From contig NZ_FNLC01000004.1 in assembly GCF_900104065.1 (NCBI RefSeq), positions 1 through 64,000 of the forward strand: a stretch of 64,000 nucleotides of DNA. Direction: 5' to 3'. Numbering within the stretch: the first letter of the stretch is position 1; every line of letters starts with the position of its first letter. The notes under the pieces were generated by a model. It saw nothing but the letters and a program-made list of their open reading frames with translations, was not told the origin of the DNA and did no database searches. The stretch comes from Natronobacterium texcoconense (GTDB lineage Archaea; Halobacteriota; Halobacteria; Halobacteriales; Natrialbaceae). Positions 7,616 through 16,951 of the stretch are shown piece after piece. The translations under genes were made by a program, and so were the position numbers.

Positions 7616-9406
7616 TTACATCGACCGCGGCGCTTCCACGCCGAGAATCGACAGCGCGTTCGCGACCGTGTACTTCGAGGCCGCCACGAGCGCGAGGCGG
7701 GCCTCGCGCAGTTCCGGATCGACGTCGTCGGCGAGCACCGGACACTCCCGGTAGAAGGCGTTGAACCGGTCGGCGAACTCGCGGGTGTAGGTCGCGATCT
7801 GGTGCGGTTCGAGGTCGTCTGCTGCTTCGTCGACGGCTGCCGGGAACCGGCCGATCGTCTCGAGCAGGTCGCGTTCCGCCTCGGTCTCGAGTAGTTCTGC
7901 GTCGAGGTCGTCTGCAATCTCGACGTCACCCGCAGCGATTTCTCTGGGTTCGAAGCCGGCTTCCTCGAGGATGCCACAGCAACGCGCGTGCACGTACTGC
8001 ACGTAGGGAGCGGACTGCGCCTCGAAGTCCAGCGCCTGATCCCACTCGAAGGTGATCGCCTTCGTCGGCTGTTTGGAGACGATGTCGTACCGGACTGCGC
8101 CGATGCCGACCTGGTGGGCGATACGTTCGACGTCCTCGTCGTCTAAGTCGTCGTCGCGGATGCGGTCGTCCAGGCGGTCCTCGACCTCCTCGCGGGCGCG
8201 GTCGATCGCCTCATCTAATAGGTCGTCCAGGTCGACGCCGGTGCCCTCGCGGGTGGACATCCCGAGGCCGCCGGGGAGGTTGACCCACGAGAAGATGACG
8301 TTCTCTAGCTGGTCGACGTCGTTGCCCAGCAGGTCGAGCGTCTGCTGGAGCTGGTTCGCCTGGAGTTTGTGGTCCTCGCCGAGGACGGTCACCGCGCGAT
8401 CGTAGTTCTCGAACTTCCACTCGTGGTGGGCGAGGTCGCGAGTCGTGTAGAGAGTGGTGTCGTCCGAGCGCAGGAACACCATCTTCTTGTCGATACCGTG
8501 CTCCTCGAGGTCGAGTTGCCAGGCGTCTTCCTCGTAGACCGCTTCGTCGAGTTCCTTCAGGCGGGAGACGAGGTCTTCGGTGTCGCCGTTTCGCATGAAC
8601 CGCGTCTCCTTGACGAACTCGTCGAACGCCGCGGGTAGTCGCTCGAGACACTCCGTCATGCCCGACAGCACCTGGTCGACGACCTCGCTGACGCGCTCGT
8701 AGGTCTCCTCGTCGCCTTCCTCGAGCCCCTGCATGATCGCCTCGATCTCGGCTTCGGCCTCGGCGACCTCGTCCTCGGGACCGTCCTCGAGGAAGGCGTT
8801 GCCCTTGCGGTAGTACCGCACCAGGTCGTACTCGATGCGGTCGCGCTCGGGTTCCGAGTCGAGATCCTCCTCGTCGAACGTCTCGTAGGCCCACGTGAAG
8901 ACGGCCATCTGCCGGCCGGCGTCGTTGACGTAGTAGTGGCGGTCGACGTCGTACCCCGCGTAGTCGAGCAGGCTCGCGACCGCGTCGCCGACGATCGGGT
9001 TCCGCGCACGGCCGACGTGAACCGGTCCCGTCGGGTTCGCGCTCGTGTGTTCGACGACGACCGACGTGTCGCGGTCCTCGAGCGCGCCGTAGGCGTCGTC
9101 GGTCGCGGTCTCGAGCGTCTCACCGAAGTAGGCCTCGCTCGGCAGGAAGTTGAGGTACGGCCCCTGCGTCTGGACTTCGGAGACGTAGGTCAATTCGTCG
9201 ACGTCGATCTCGTCTGCGACCTGTCCCGCGACCTGCGGCGGCGGCGCACCCGCCTCGCTCGCGAGTCGGAACGCGACGCTCGAGGCGAGCACGCTCTCGA
9301 CGTCGTCCGGCGGTTCTTCGATCCCGAGGTCGTCGGTGGGGAAGTCGAGTTCGGAGAGCGCCCCCTCGAGGGCGTCCTCGACCTCCGCGCGTAGGGAGAG
9401 GAACAT
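7616..9406 (-). CDS. argS: Arginyl-tRNA synthetase
   Basis: Class I aminoacyl-tRNA synthetase charging tRNA-Arg. The 596-residue protein has the N-terminal Add1 domain, the HIGH-type signature in [17 protein letters not shown], a KMSKS-equivalent GMSTREG, and the C-terminal DALR anticodon-binding domain ending in [21 protein letters not shown]. The length is usual for the archaeal enzyme. The 92 bases before its start lead straight into a large structured inverted-repeat element (9498-9759), which lies between argS and the YbjQ gene on the same strand and could be part of the argS leader or a transcription boundary. Confidence 0.97.
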   Translation of the reverse strand: MFLSLRAEVEDALEGALSELDFPTDDLGIEEPPDDVESVLASSVAFRLASEAGAPPPQVAGQVADEIDVDELTYVSEVQTQGPYLNFLPSEAYFGETLETATDDAYGALEDRDTSVVVEHTSANPTGPVHVGRARNPIVGDAVASLLDYAGYDVDRHYYVNDAGRQMAVFTWAYETFDEEDLDSEPERDRIEYDLVRYYRKGNAFLEDGPEDEVAEAEAEIEAIMQGLEEGDEETYERVSEVVDQVLSGMTECLERLPAAFDEFVKETRFMRNGDTEDLVSRLKELDEAVYEEDAWQLDLEEHGIDKKMVFLRSDDTTLYTTRDLAHHEWKFENYDRAVTVLGEDHKLQANQLQQTLDLLGNDVDQLENVIFSWVNLPGGLGMSTREGTGVDLDDLLDEAIDRAREEVEDRLDDRIRDDDLDDEDVERIAHQVGIGAVRYDIVSKQPTKAITFEWDQALDFEAQSAPYVQYVHARCCGILEEAGFEPREIAAGDVEIADDLDAELLETEAERDLLETIGRFPAAVDEAADDLEPHQIATYTREFADRFNAFYRECPVLADDVDPELREARLALVAASKYTVANALSILGVEAPRSM

Positions 9407-9497
9407 ACCCGCTCGTATTCAGGGCGGGAGTAAAGGAATGTCGGGTTTGGTCGTTGATCGTGTTTGGGGCTACGTTGGGTTGTTCACAGTCGGATCG

Positions 9498-9759
9498 ACC
9501 ACCACGAAAGCCCCTGGCTCGCTCGACCCTCCGGGACTCGTTGCGGTCCTCGCTTCGCTGCGGTCCTTACGTCGCCCGGGAGGGATCGACCGAGCCAGCC
9601 CCTTTCATTCCCACCCCACTGTGACCAGTCGAGCAGCCGATATGGGTGGGAATGAAAGGGGCTGCCGGCTCCGGGAAGACGGGCGGAGTAAGCACGCGAG
9701 CAAAGCGAGCGCGCGCAACGAGACCTTCGACCGGAGCCGGCAGGGGCTTTCGTGGTGGT
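9498..9759. repeat. Cloverleaf-like double inverted repeat (262 bp)
   Basis: Perfect outer arms ACCACCACGAAAGCCCCTG (9498-9516) and its complement (9741-9759) enclose perfect inner arms AGCCCCTTTCATTCCCACCC (9597-9616) and its complement (9644-9663), with a 27-base centre. Between outer and inner arms each side has its own hairpin: a near-perfect stem GGCTCG...CGAGCC (9516-9532/9578-9596) on the left, and a perfect 11-bp stem GCCGGCTCCGG/CCGGAGCCGGC (9664-9674/9731-9741) on the right. The loops of the two side hairpins are themselves related in inverted orientation (CTCGTTGCG ... CTTAC ... CGCCCG). The element is therefore two diverged inverted copies of a structured unit of about 118 bases. 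No protein is encoded. Confidence 0.9.
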
Positions 9760-9802
9760 TTTGTTCGGCGTTAGGACAGCTGCCACTCCTTCGTTGTCGA
9801 GA

Positions 9803-10117
9803 TTATTCGAGCGTGACCGCCGTCCCGTACGCGATCACTTCCGACCCACCTTCGGTGACCTTCGAGGTCTCGAGGCGAACGTTGACGACGGCGTCTGCAC
9901 CCATCCGCTCGGCGTCGTCTTCCATCCGCGAAATGGCCTCGTCGCGGGCTTTCGTCAGCAGTTCGGAGTAGGCTTTCAGTTCGCCGCCGGTGATGTTCCG
10001 CAGACTCTGGGTGATGTCTCGGCCAACGTTGCGGGCTTCGACGGTGTTGCCGCGGGCGACGCCGAGGGCTTCGTCGATTTCGCGGTGCGGGATCGTTTCG
10101 GTCGTGACGATTTCCAT
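9803..10117 (-). CDS. YbjQ/UPF0145 family heavy-metal-binding-domain protein
   Basis: A 104-residue protein starting MEIVTTETIPHREIDEALGVARGNTVEARNVGRDI. The sequence matches the YbjQ (UPF0145) family: the TTETIPGREI-like first strand, GNTV helix, the ISR/NIxGGELKAYSELLTKARDEAI helix and MGADAVVNVRLETS. Members form pentameric rings and were named for a possible metal-binding role, but their function is not settled. The ATG at 10117 gives the family N terminus; the frame stays open far upstream, but the upstream sequence is not protein-like. It is followed on the same strand by the cloverleaf repeat and argS. Confidence 0.9.
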   Translation of the reverse strand: MEIVTTETIPHREIDEALGVARGNTVEARNVGRDITQSLRNITGGELKAYSELLTKARDEAISRMEDDAERMGADAVVNVRLETSKVTEGGSEVIAYGTAVTLE

Positions 10118-10209
10118 ACCCCACCGTTCGTTTCGGCTGACGTAAACCTGCCGCGGAGTTTCAGGGTGGGAAACCGTCGCTCCGGGACTCGAGCGGTGGC
10201 GACGCTCTC

Positions 10210-10746
10210 TCACTCGAAATGCGCGATAGCGGCCCGGAACCGCTCCTCGTGGACCGGCCGGAACTCCTCGCTCGAGTCGGTGAACTCGCTCGACGTCCAG
10301 AACCGGGCGTCGGCCGCGTCGCTGCCGGCCATCGGTTCGCCGGTCGCGTCCGCTCGATCGGCGACGTAGTACACCATCGTGACGTGCTTGCCGTTCCGCG
10401 GCGGTAATGCGGTCGCGTCCAGAATCTCGAGCGCGTCGGGATCGACCGAGACGCCGGTCTCCTCCTCGAGTTCGCGTGCGGCTCCGACCTCGGGTTTTTC
10501 GCCGACCTCCAGGTGGCCGCCGGGGATCGTCCACTCGCCGACGCCGGGCGGGACGGCGCGTTCGACACAGAGGACGGCTGGTTCGGGTTGGGAGCGGTCG
10601 ACGACGGCGACGCCGGCACAGGGAACTGGGTTGTGCCAGACGACGCGCTCGCAGGTGGGACAGTGGCTGCGGTTGCGGCCGTCGAACGTGATCCGCTCGA
10701 GGGCCGTACCGCAGTGAGGACAGTAGTCGGCTGGACGGCTGACCAT
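10210..10746 (-). CDS. Nudix hydrolase with N-terminal zinc ribbon
   Basis: A 178-residue hydrolase of nucleoside diphosphates linked to another moiety. The Nudix box lies at residues 77-99 with the required Gly77, Glu83, Arg91-Glu92, Glu95-Glu96 and Gly98. In front is a four-cysteine zinc ribbon (CPHCG at 9-13 and CPTC at 29-32), an arrangement seen in NudC-type NADH pyrophosphatases and related ADP-ribose pyrophosphatases. The NudC-specific SQPWPFPxS signature is not seen after the Nudix box, so the substrate is uncertain. It is upstream of and codirectional with the YbjQ gene, with an intergenic distance of 92 bases. Confidence 0.9.
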   Translation of the reverse strand: MVSRPADYCPHCGTALERITFDGRNRSHCPTCERVVWHNPVPCAGVAVVDRSQPEPAVLCVERAVPPGVGEWTIPGGHLEVGEKPEVGAARELEEETGVSVDPDALEILDATALPPRNGKHVTMVYYVADRADATGEPMAGSDAADARFWTSSEFTDSSEEFRPVHEERFRAAIAHFE

Positions 10747-10771
10747 CTACCCGCCTATCGGGGTGGGGGGT

Positions 10772-11902
10772 TCAAAGGGTTTTCAGTCCGCTGCCGGTCA
10801 GTGGAACGACGACGTCGTCGTCTGCTGTGAGCACCCCGGTCTCGCGGTACCGCTCCAGCGCCGCGGGAGCGACCGCGCTCGTCGGTTCGACGTAGAAGCC
10901 GTTGCGGTGGAGGCGATCGAGCGTGGCCTCGATTTCGTCGTCGTCGAGCGCGATGGCGTCGCCGTCAGTTTCGTCGATCGCTGCGAGGATGTCGTCCCGG
11001 CGGGCGGGTTCGGTGATCTGGATCCCGTCGGCGACGTCGGTTCCCTCGGGGCCGCCGTTACCGCCGAGCGTCTCGACGATCGGTGCGTAGCCGCCCGCCT
11101 GCGCGCCGAGCAGTCGCGGCAGGTCGTCGACGATGCCGGCCTCGTGCAGTCGACTGAATCCGAGGTACGTGCCCAGAAAGAGCGTGCCGTGGCCGAGCGG
11201 GAGCACGATGGCGTCCGGTGCAGTCCACCCACGCTGGGCGGCGACCTCGAAGGCGAACGTCATCGTCCCCGCGTAGAACGCCGGATTCCAGGCGTGACTG
11301 GCGTACCAGCCCTCGCCAGTCTGGTGGGGTGCGCCGTCGCTCGAGTCGGTCTCGCCTTCGACGGCCTCGATGCAGGCGTCGGTGACGTCCTGCCGGGAAC
11401 CTTCGATCCGGATCGGACGCGCGTCGGCCCGCTGGATCGTCATCAGTTTCGACTGTTTGACGTCCGCCGGAACGTAGATGTCCGCCTCGATCCCCGCTCG
11501 AGCGGCGTAGGTCGCGATAGCAGCGCCGGCGTTGCCCGAGGAGTCCTCGATGACCTTCTCGACGCCGAGTTCGACCGCCCGCGAGAGCGTCGTCGTCGCA
11601 CCTCGGTCCTTGAACGAACCAGTGGGGAAGACGTACTCGAGTTTGAACTGGGCGTCCCAGTCGGGAGCGTCCACGAGCGGCGTAAAGCCCTCGTGGAAGG
11701 TGACGTGCTTCTCGATCGGCAGAAACTCGAAGAACGTCCAGAGCCCGTCGCTGGTGTCCAGTTGCGAGAGCGGCAATGGATCGCCCGTCGGAAGCGGCTG
11801 ATCGACGAACTCGAGGGCGCGGCCACAGCCACAGCGCCACGGCTCCGACGGGCCGGCGTCGTACGCGGTCCCGCAGTCGGGACAGACGAGATCGGACGCC
11901 AT
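10772..11902 (-). CDS. thrC: Threonine synthase-like PLP-dependent enzyme
   Basis: A 376-residue fold-type II pyridoxal-phosphate enzyme. The PLP lysine is Lys98 in VFPTGSFKDRG; the phosphate-binding glycine-rich loop is DSSGNAGAAIA; the C-terminal GSGLK closes the active site. The N terminus carries a CPDCG...CGCG zinc-ribbon-like pair common in archaeal threonine synthases, which convert O-phosphohomoserine to threonine. Haloarchaea often hold several paralogues, and this one is somewhat short, so threonine synthase is the best but not the only reading. Its ATG overlaps the stop of the upstream AstE/AspA-like gene as TGATG, so the two are translationally coupled. Confidence 0.82.
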   Translation of the reverse strand: MASDLVCPDCGTAYDAGPSEPWRCGCGRALEFVDQPLPTGDPLPLSQLDTSDGLWTFFEFLPIEKHVTFHEGFTPLVDAPDWDAQFKLEYVFPTGSFKDRGATTTLSRAVELGVEKVIEDSSGNAGAAIATYAARAGIEADIYVPADVKQSKLMTIQRADARPIRIEGSRQDVTDACIEAVEGETDSSDGAPHQTGEGWYASHAWNPAFYAGTMTFAFEVAAQRGWTAPDAIVLPLGHGTLFLGTYLGFSRLHEAGIVDDLPRLLGAQAGGYAPIVETLGGNGGPEGTDVADGIQITEPARRDDILAAIDETDGDAIALDDDEIEATLDRLHRNGFYVEPTSAVAPAALERYRETGVLTADDDVVVPLTGSGLKTL

Positions 11903-12861
11903 CAGTAGGTGTCGACGTCGGTGCCGACCGAGCAGACGTACTCGCCGGTAGCGACCTGTGGCAGGCGTCGGGTCCGCCAGAGGATACCGTCGCTGTCGGC
12001 CGTGACGGTCTCTTTCGGTTCGCCAAAGGGCGTCGTCACCTCGTAGAGGGTGTCGCCGCGTGCCACCTCGTCGCCGAGTTCTTTCTGCAGGCTGACGAGG
12101 CCGCCACAGGGCGCGCCGTACTGTTCGAACCCGCTCGCACGGGTCTGGCTCTCGAGGTCGATCGATCCGTCGAGGAAGCCGTAGTAGGTGAGGACGTTCA
12201 GGACGCCCTCGACGCCCTTTCGGATGCTTTCCTCGTCCCAGCCGACGCAGCCGCCGAGTTCGGGATCGACGGTCGGGATGCCTTCGTCGGGGGCAGCGCG
12301 GGCGAGCTGGCCGTCCGGTCCTTTCTGGTCCAGAACGTAGCCACAGCCAAAGGCCTTCGCGAGTTCGAGACACTCGTCGTGGAGTCTGTGCCGCTGGCCA
12401 CAGCGAACCCGGACCTCGTCGATCATCCGGCTGGTCGATCCCTGGTGGAGATCGAGGATCAGGTCCGCACGCTTCGCCACGTCGAAGGTTGCGGCGGCGA
12501 TGCGCTCGCTCGAGGTGCCGTTCTCCGAACCGGGGTAGGCCCGGTTCATCTTCGTGTCGTCGATCGGGTTCCGGTGTTCGGCGACCTGGAACGCGTGGTA
12601 GTTGACGATCCCGACGATCAGGATCGTGCCAGCGATCTCGGTGGGATCGAGCTGTGGAACCACGCGCTGGAGCACGCCGACGCCGTTCAGTTCGTCGCCG
12701 TCGCTCGCTGCCTGCATGTAGAGCGTCTTGCCCGGTCGTTCGCCGTTTACGACGGCGACGGGGAGGCCGAACGGACTGCCGTCCCTGGTCTCACCGACCT
12801 CGAGTCGACCCGTATCGACCTCACCGGGGCCCGCGCTCGCCGTTCCGAGCCTCGTCGTCAT
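11902..12861 (-). CDS. Succinylglutamate desuccinylase/aspartoacylase family protein
   Basis: A 319-residue zinc carboxypeptidase-like protein (M14 fold, AstE/AspA family), which removes acyl groups from N-acyl amino acids. The family's first zinc motif is HGxE; here it reads ASDGDELNG, keeping Glu57 but with Asp54 at the usual His position. The second metal His is present in DLHQGS (His139), and MNRAYPG supplies the substrate-binding Arg. The C-terminal part has a lipoyl-like barrel (GDEVARGDTLYEV). The ATG at 12861 is preferred to one three codons upstream. It is coupled by a TGATG overlap to the threonine synthase gene, which hints at a shared amino-acid pathway. Confidence 0.82.
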   Translation of the reverse strand: MTTRLGTASAGPGEVDTGRLEVGETRDGSPFGLPVAVVNGERPGKTLYMQAASDGDELNGVGVLQRVVPQLDPTEIAGTILIVGIVNYHAFQVAEHRNPIDDTKMNRAYPGSENGTSSERIAAATFDVAKRADLILDLHQGSTSRMIDEVRVRCGQRHRLHDECLELAKAFGCGYVLDQKGPDGQLARAAPDEGIPTVDPELGGCVGWDEESIRKGVEGVLNVLTYYGFLDGSIDLESQTRASGFEQYGAPCGGLVSLQKELGDEVARGDTLYEVTTPFGEPKETVTADSDGILWRTRRLPQVATGEYVCSVGTDVDTY

Positions 12862-12951
12862 GTCACCCACGACGGACCCGCCGGCCTTTATTGATTCGGT
12901 CTGTTCGCACGCAGAGACGGTGGCCGGCCCGAAAAAGCGGCGACGGCCGCT

Positions 12952-14490
12952 CTAGAAGAACGGCTGGTAATAGTACGGACTCACGAACCCTTCCACGAAC
13001 GCAGCGATTGCGAGCAGGATACCGACCCCGACCAGTACCCAGAACGCCCGCTCGAGTTCGTCTGCGAAGGCCACGCGGCTGATCTTCCCGCGGGCCGCTC
13101 GCCAGAAGGTGACACCGAGCGAGATGCCGAGCGCGCTCGCGATCAGAATCGCCGGAATCTCGAAGATGCCGTGGGGGATCACGAACGCCAGCAGTTCCAT
13201 CGGCTCGACCTCGAATCGAGAGAGAACGCCCATGAATACCCCGTTGAACAGCAACGAGATGATGGCTGGAACGACGAGGGCGAGCCCCGAGAACGCCGTC
13301 ATTATCGCTACCATCCAGTTGTTTCCGAAGAACTCGAGCGCGGCCGCCGGCGGGATGTGTCCCTCGAGACGGGCACCGATCGAGGCCTCGAGCGCGCCGA
13401 TGCCAGTGTAGGGATCTGCAGCCCGCCAGCCGGCCCAGAAGCTGACGACTGCGAGCGCGACGACGACAGCGTGGGTGATCGGCGTTGCCCGGACGAACGA
13501 GGTCATCTCGCTCCATCCTCGTTCGACTCCGTCGCGGAACTGCGTCCGGACGGAGCGTTCGGGCGACGGCGGCGGCGTCAGCCGACCGCGATAGTCACAG
13601 TAGATCGCCGTCTTCAGCAGGTCGAGTGCGGGCCACAGGAGGAACACTGTGAGAAGCGAGACGGCTGCGGCAGCCTCGATAAACGCGAGAATGCCCGAGA
13701 CAAACACGAGCGAGACTATCGAGCCGACCGAAATCGCGTAGTAAAACAGTGCGCCGACCGGACGAGAGCGAACGAACGAGCCGGTCGCCGATAACGACCC
13801 GAAGACGCCTGCGTCGTCGACGACGACGGCGACCGGTGCGAACGCAAACACTGCCCGAACGACGGCGAACGCCGCGATAGCCACGAACGAGGCCAGCAGT
13901 GCGACGAGTACGCCGAGTATCGGGACGCCAGCGACGGCAAACCCACCGACGATGGCCATCATGACTGCGACGAAGCCGGCGCCGATGATCAGCCACAGGA
14001 TGACCTCGAGGAGATACAGCGCGAGAAACCGCAGGGAGTACCGGCGTACGCCGGCGATACCGGCGACGAGTCCGCGTTCGTCACGCAGCCGGCCGTAACT
14101 GGCCGATAGCTGGGCGGCCGAGACGATCGGTGACAGGACGATGAGAATGAGAATCATTCCGGCCAGCGACACGAGAAAGAGTGCGGCCACCGCCGGTGTC
14201 ATCAGTTGCTCCATGACGGGAACGAGCCCCTCGGCCCACGCTTCGAAGGCTTCCGGCTCGGCCTCGGGATCCGGTGGCGAGGTGTCGATCGCGGCGAGCT
14301 GGTCGAGTGCGGCGTCGAGTCGGCCGGTCGTCAAGAGGTATAGATAGCTGACGACAGCGGCCAGAAACGGAACGACGCGGGCGATGGCGGGGGTAGCAGC
14401 CCCGAGCAGATACACCGGGAGGAAGTCGCTCGGTCGGTTGCGAAACACCGCACCGACCGAAGCGACTGCGTCGGAAAGCGAACGGGACAT
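12952..14490 (-). CDS. SpoIIM-type stage II sporulation protein M-like membrane protein
   Basis: A 512-residue multi-spanning membrane protein. The C-terminal third (about 330-512) has the signature of the SpoIIM/DUF95 family: a helix pair followed by AFVIPHGIFEIPAILIASALG and a final hydrophobic segment before SPYYYQPFF. The N-terminal 300 residues form a separate block of about seven hydrophobic segments with a GxxxAxxR loop, resembling haloarchaeal DUF7544-type membrane domains; the two appear fused. Archaeal SpoIIM proteins occur widely without sporulation and their function is unknown. It is a single gene, codirectional with neighbours but not closely spaced. Confidence 0.78.
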   Translation of the reverse strand: MSRSLSDAVASVGAVFRNRPSDFLPVYLLGAATPAIARVVPFLAAVVSYLYLLTTGRLDAALDQLAAIDTSPPDPEAEPEAFEAWAEGLVPVMEQLMTPAVAALFLVSLAGMILILIVLSPIVSAAQLSASYGRLRDERGLVAGIAGVRRYSLRFLALYLLEVILWLIIGAGFVAVMMAIVGGFAVAGVPILGVLVALLASFVAIAAFAVVRAVFAFAPVAVVVDDAGVFGSLSATGSFVRSRPVGALFYYAISVGSIVSLVFVSGILAFIEAAAAVSLLTVFLLWPALDLLKTAIYCDYRGRLTPPPSPERSVRTQFRDGVERGWSEMTSFVRATPITHAVVVALAVVSFWAGWRAADPYTGIGALEASIGARLEGHIPPAAALEFFGNNWMVAIMTAFSGLALVVPAIISLLFNGVFMGVLSRFEVEPMELLAFVIPHGIFEIPAILIASALGISLGVTFWRAARGKISRVAFADELERAFWVLVGVGILLAIAAFVEGFVSPYYYQPFF

Positions 14491-14586
14491 GGTTGTCTGT
14501 CGACTTGTCCGTAGATAAAGAAATACGTTCCGGAGACGGATCGATCAGCGAAACGGGTCTCGAGACTGTGACTGTCCACTGCGCTC

Positions 14587-15054
14587 TTACGAGCCCCAGA
14601 AGTTGTCGCGGCTGCCGAGTCGTTCACGTCGGCTGGTGGAACCGCCTTCATCTTCGTCTTCGTCGTCCTCGCTGTCGACTGCCGGTTCGTCGCTGTCCTC
14701 CTCGCTGTCATCGTCTTCCTCCATCGGGAGCAACTCGAGTTTCTCCGCGCGGGCGTGATTACTGTGGACTCGAGAGATTTCGACTCGAGCGCGGGCCTCC
14801 GGCAGGACGCCGTCGACCATGACGATGAAACCGTCCTCGGTGCGGCCGACGCCGGCACCGCTTTCGTGCATGTCGACGACGTCGACGACGAGTTCCTCGC
14901 CGGACTTGACGGGCTGGGTCTTCAGATCCTCGATCGGCTGGCTGTAGTGGTTACACCACTCTTTGCCACCCCGATCACCGTAATGTTGACACCCCATTCC
15001 CGAGATTCGTTCGGAAAAACTCGGACAATCGTCGGCGAGTGGACAGTCTGCCAT
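14587..15054 (-). CDS. TRAM domain protein with Cys-rich N terminus
   Basis: A 155-residue protein with a TRAM domain at about residues 47-110 (PVKSGEELVVDVVDMHESGAGVGRTEDGFIVMVDGVLPEARARVEI), a small RNA-binding barrel first described in TRM2 and MiaB. The first 40 residues contain four cysteines (CPLADDC, GMGC, EWC) that could hold a metal. The last 40 residues are acidic and end in basic RRERLGSRDNFWGS. Archaeal single-TRAM proteins have been linked to RNA chaperone and cold-response roles; this larger Cys-containing form is common in haloarchaea. The ATG at 15054 is the most credible start. Confidence 0.85.
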   Translation of the reverse strand: MADCPLADDCPSFSERISGMGCQHYGDRGGKEWCNHYSQPIEDLKTQPVKSGEELVVDVVDMHESGAGVGRTEDGFIVMVDGVLPEARARVEISRVHSNHARAEKLELLPMEEDDDSEEDSDEPAVDSEDDEDEDEGGSTSRRERLGSRDNFWGS

Positions 15055-15209
15055 GGTCCGTAGTACCGTCGGCGTCGTTAAACCGTTTCCGTCTCGCGGG
15101 CACGGAGACGACGATATCGGCAATCGGCGCCAAAAACGATAAATGAACGACGACTCCGCGAATGAATGTTTCGAAAACGTTTACGGGAGGGACATCCGAC
15201 TTGTAGACG

Positions 15210-16001
15210 ATGAAAATCCTCGTTACGGTCAAAGAAGTCGCGACCGTCGAAGACGAGTTCGAGATCGAGGGTACTGAGATCGCGGATCAGTACCTCGGTG
15301 CCGACCTCAACGAGTGGGACGACTACGCCGTCGAAGAGGCCGTCCAACTCCAGGAGGCTGGCATCGCCGACGAAGTCGTCACGGTCACGATCGGTCCCGA
15401 AGACTGCGAACAGACCATCCGACAGGCGCTCGCGAAAGGCGCGGATCGTGCCGTCCGCATCTGGGACGACACGCTCGAGGGTGCCGACCTGCTCGACGTC
15501 GAGGCCAAGACGGACATCCTCACCGCCGTCGTCGAAGAGGAAGACCCCGACCTCGTACTGACCGGCGTCCAGGCCGGCGACGACGCATTCGGTGCGACCG
15601 GCGTCTCCGTCGCCGAGGAACTCGGTTTCGAGTGGGCTGCCGTCGTCAACCACCTCGAGCACGACCTCGAGGACGGCATCGCGTCTGTCCGTCGTGAACT
15701 CGAGGGTGGCGTCGAGGAGCTGACCGACGTCGAACTGCCGGCCGTGCTGACGATCCAGACCGGGATCAACGAACCACGGTACGCTAGCCTGCGCGGTATC
15801 CGTCAGGCCCAGCGCAAGGAACTGGACGTTCAGTCCCTCGCCGACATCGGCGTCGACGAGAGCGTCGCCGACTCCGACCTCGAACTGACCGACATGTACG
15901 AACCCGAGAGCGAAACCGACGTCACCGTCTGGGAAGGGAGTGCCGAGGAGACCGCCGGAGAGCTCGGTGAACTGCTCCGCGAGAAGGGGGTGGCACCATG
16001 A
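15210..16001 (+). CDS. etfB: Electron transfer flavoprotein beta subunit
   Basis: A 263-residue subunit of the heterodimeric ETF, which passes electrons from acyl-CoA and other dehydrogenases to the quinone pool. Characteristic segments are MKILVTVKEVATVEDEFEI, LNEWDDYAVEEAVQLQE, the AMP/nucleotide-binding GVQAGDDAFGATGVSVAEELG and TIQTGINEPRYASLRGIRQAQRKEL. An AT-rich, promoter-like patch precedes the gene at 15164-15185. The stop overlaps the ATG of etfA by four bases (ATGA), so the pair is an operon with coupled translation. Confidence 0.95.
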   Translation: MKILVTVKEVATVEDEFEIEGTEIADQYLGADLNEWDDYAVEEAVQLQEAGIADEVVTVTIGPEDCEQTIRQALAKGADRAVRIWDDTLEGADLLDVEAKTDILTAVVEEEDPDLVLTGVQAGDDAFGATGVSVAEELGFEWAAVVNHLEHDLEDGIASVRRELEGGVEELTDVELPAVLTIQTGINEPRYASLRGIRQAQRKELDVQSLADIGVDESVADSDLELTDMYEPESETDVTVWEGSAEETAGELGELLREKGVAP

Positions 16002-16951
16002 CGGACGTCCTCGCAGTCGCGGACCACCGTCGCGGCGAACTGCGTGACGTCAGCTACGAGATCGTCACCGCCGGCCGACAGCTCGCGGACGAGACCGGCG
16101 GCGACCTCCACCTGGCGGTCATCAGCGGCACCGTCGACGAGTTCGCCGAGAAGCTCGACCGCGAGGGCGTCGACGTCGTTCACACCGTCGACTACGGCGA
16201 GGAGTTCAACCACGGTGTCTACACCCAGTCGGTCACCCAGCTGTACGACGAACTCGCCCCACAGTACGTGCTGACGCCCAACAGCGTCAACGGCCTCGAC
16301 TACGCGCCCGCTGTCGCGAACGAACTCGGTCTGTCGATCGTCACCGACACGGTCGACCTCGAGACCGACGGCGACACGCTGGTCGCCACCCGCGAGATGT
16401 ACGGCGGCAAGGTCGAGACGACGACCGAACTCGAGGGTGACGTGGTCGTCACGATCCGCGGTGCCGAGTGGCCTGCGGCCGACGGCAACGGCGGTGCGAC
16501 GATCGAGGCGTTCGATGCCGACATCGACGAAGACGCGCTCGGGTCGACGGTCAACGGCTTCGAGGAGGTCGGCGGCGGCGACGTCGACATCAGCGAGGCC
16601 GACGTGCTCGTCTCGGTTGGCCGCGGTATCGAGGAAGAGGAGAACTTAGAGATCATCGAGGAACTCGCCGACGCGCTGGATGCGACGATGTCGGCCTCGC
16701 GGCCGATCGTCGACAACGGCTGGCTGCCGAAGAACCGGCAGGTCGGCCAGTCCGGGAAGGTCGTCACGCCCGACGTCTACATCGCGATCGGTATCTCCGG
16801 TGCGGTCCAGCACGTCGCCGGGATGAAAGGCTCCGATACGATCGTCGCGATCAACACGGACCCGAACGCGCCGATCATGGACATCGCGGACTACGCGATT
16901 ACGGACGACCTGTTCGACGTCGTTCCCGCGCTTACGGAAGAGTTTCAGTAA
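15998..16951 (+). CDS. etfA: Electron transfer flavoprotein alpha subunit
   Basis: A 317-residue FAD-binding subunit. The C-terminal FAD domain shows ASRPIVDNGWLPKNRQVGQSG, VTPDVYIAIGISGAVQHVAGM and INTDPNAPIMDIADYAITDDL, all hallmarks of EtfA. The N-terminal domain starts MTDVLAVADHRRGELRDVSYE. It forms the heterodimer with the etfB product. No FixC/FixX-type ETF:quinone oxidoreductase is adjacent, so the partner dehydrogenase and quinone link must be elsewhere. The stop is followed by a T-rich repeat that could terminate transcription. Confidence 0.96.
   Translation: MTDVLAVADHRRGELRDVSYEIVTAGRQLADETGGDLHLAVISGTVDEFAEKLDREGVDVVHTVDYGEEFNHGVYTQSVTQLYDELAPQYVLTPNSVNGLDYAPAVANELGLSIVTDTVDLETDGDTLVATREMYGGKVETTTELEGDVVVTIRGAEWPAADGNGGATIEAFDADIDEDALGSTVNGFEEVGGGDVDISEADVLVSVGRGIEEEENLEIIEELADALDATMSASRPIVDNGWLPKNRQVGQSGKVVTPDVYIAIGISGAVQHVAGMKGSDTIVAINTDPNAPIMDIADYAITDDLFDVVPALTEEFQ

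Noticed and set aside
9545-9577. Possible tRNA- or T-box-like structure inside the cloverleaf element upstream of argS
   Set aside because: The fold is cloverleaf-like only in outline: arm lengths, absent T-loop and absent anticodon arm rule out a tRNA, and T-boxes are not known from archaea.
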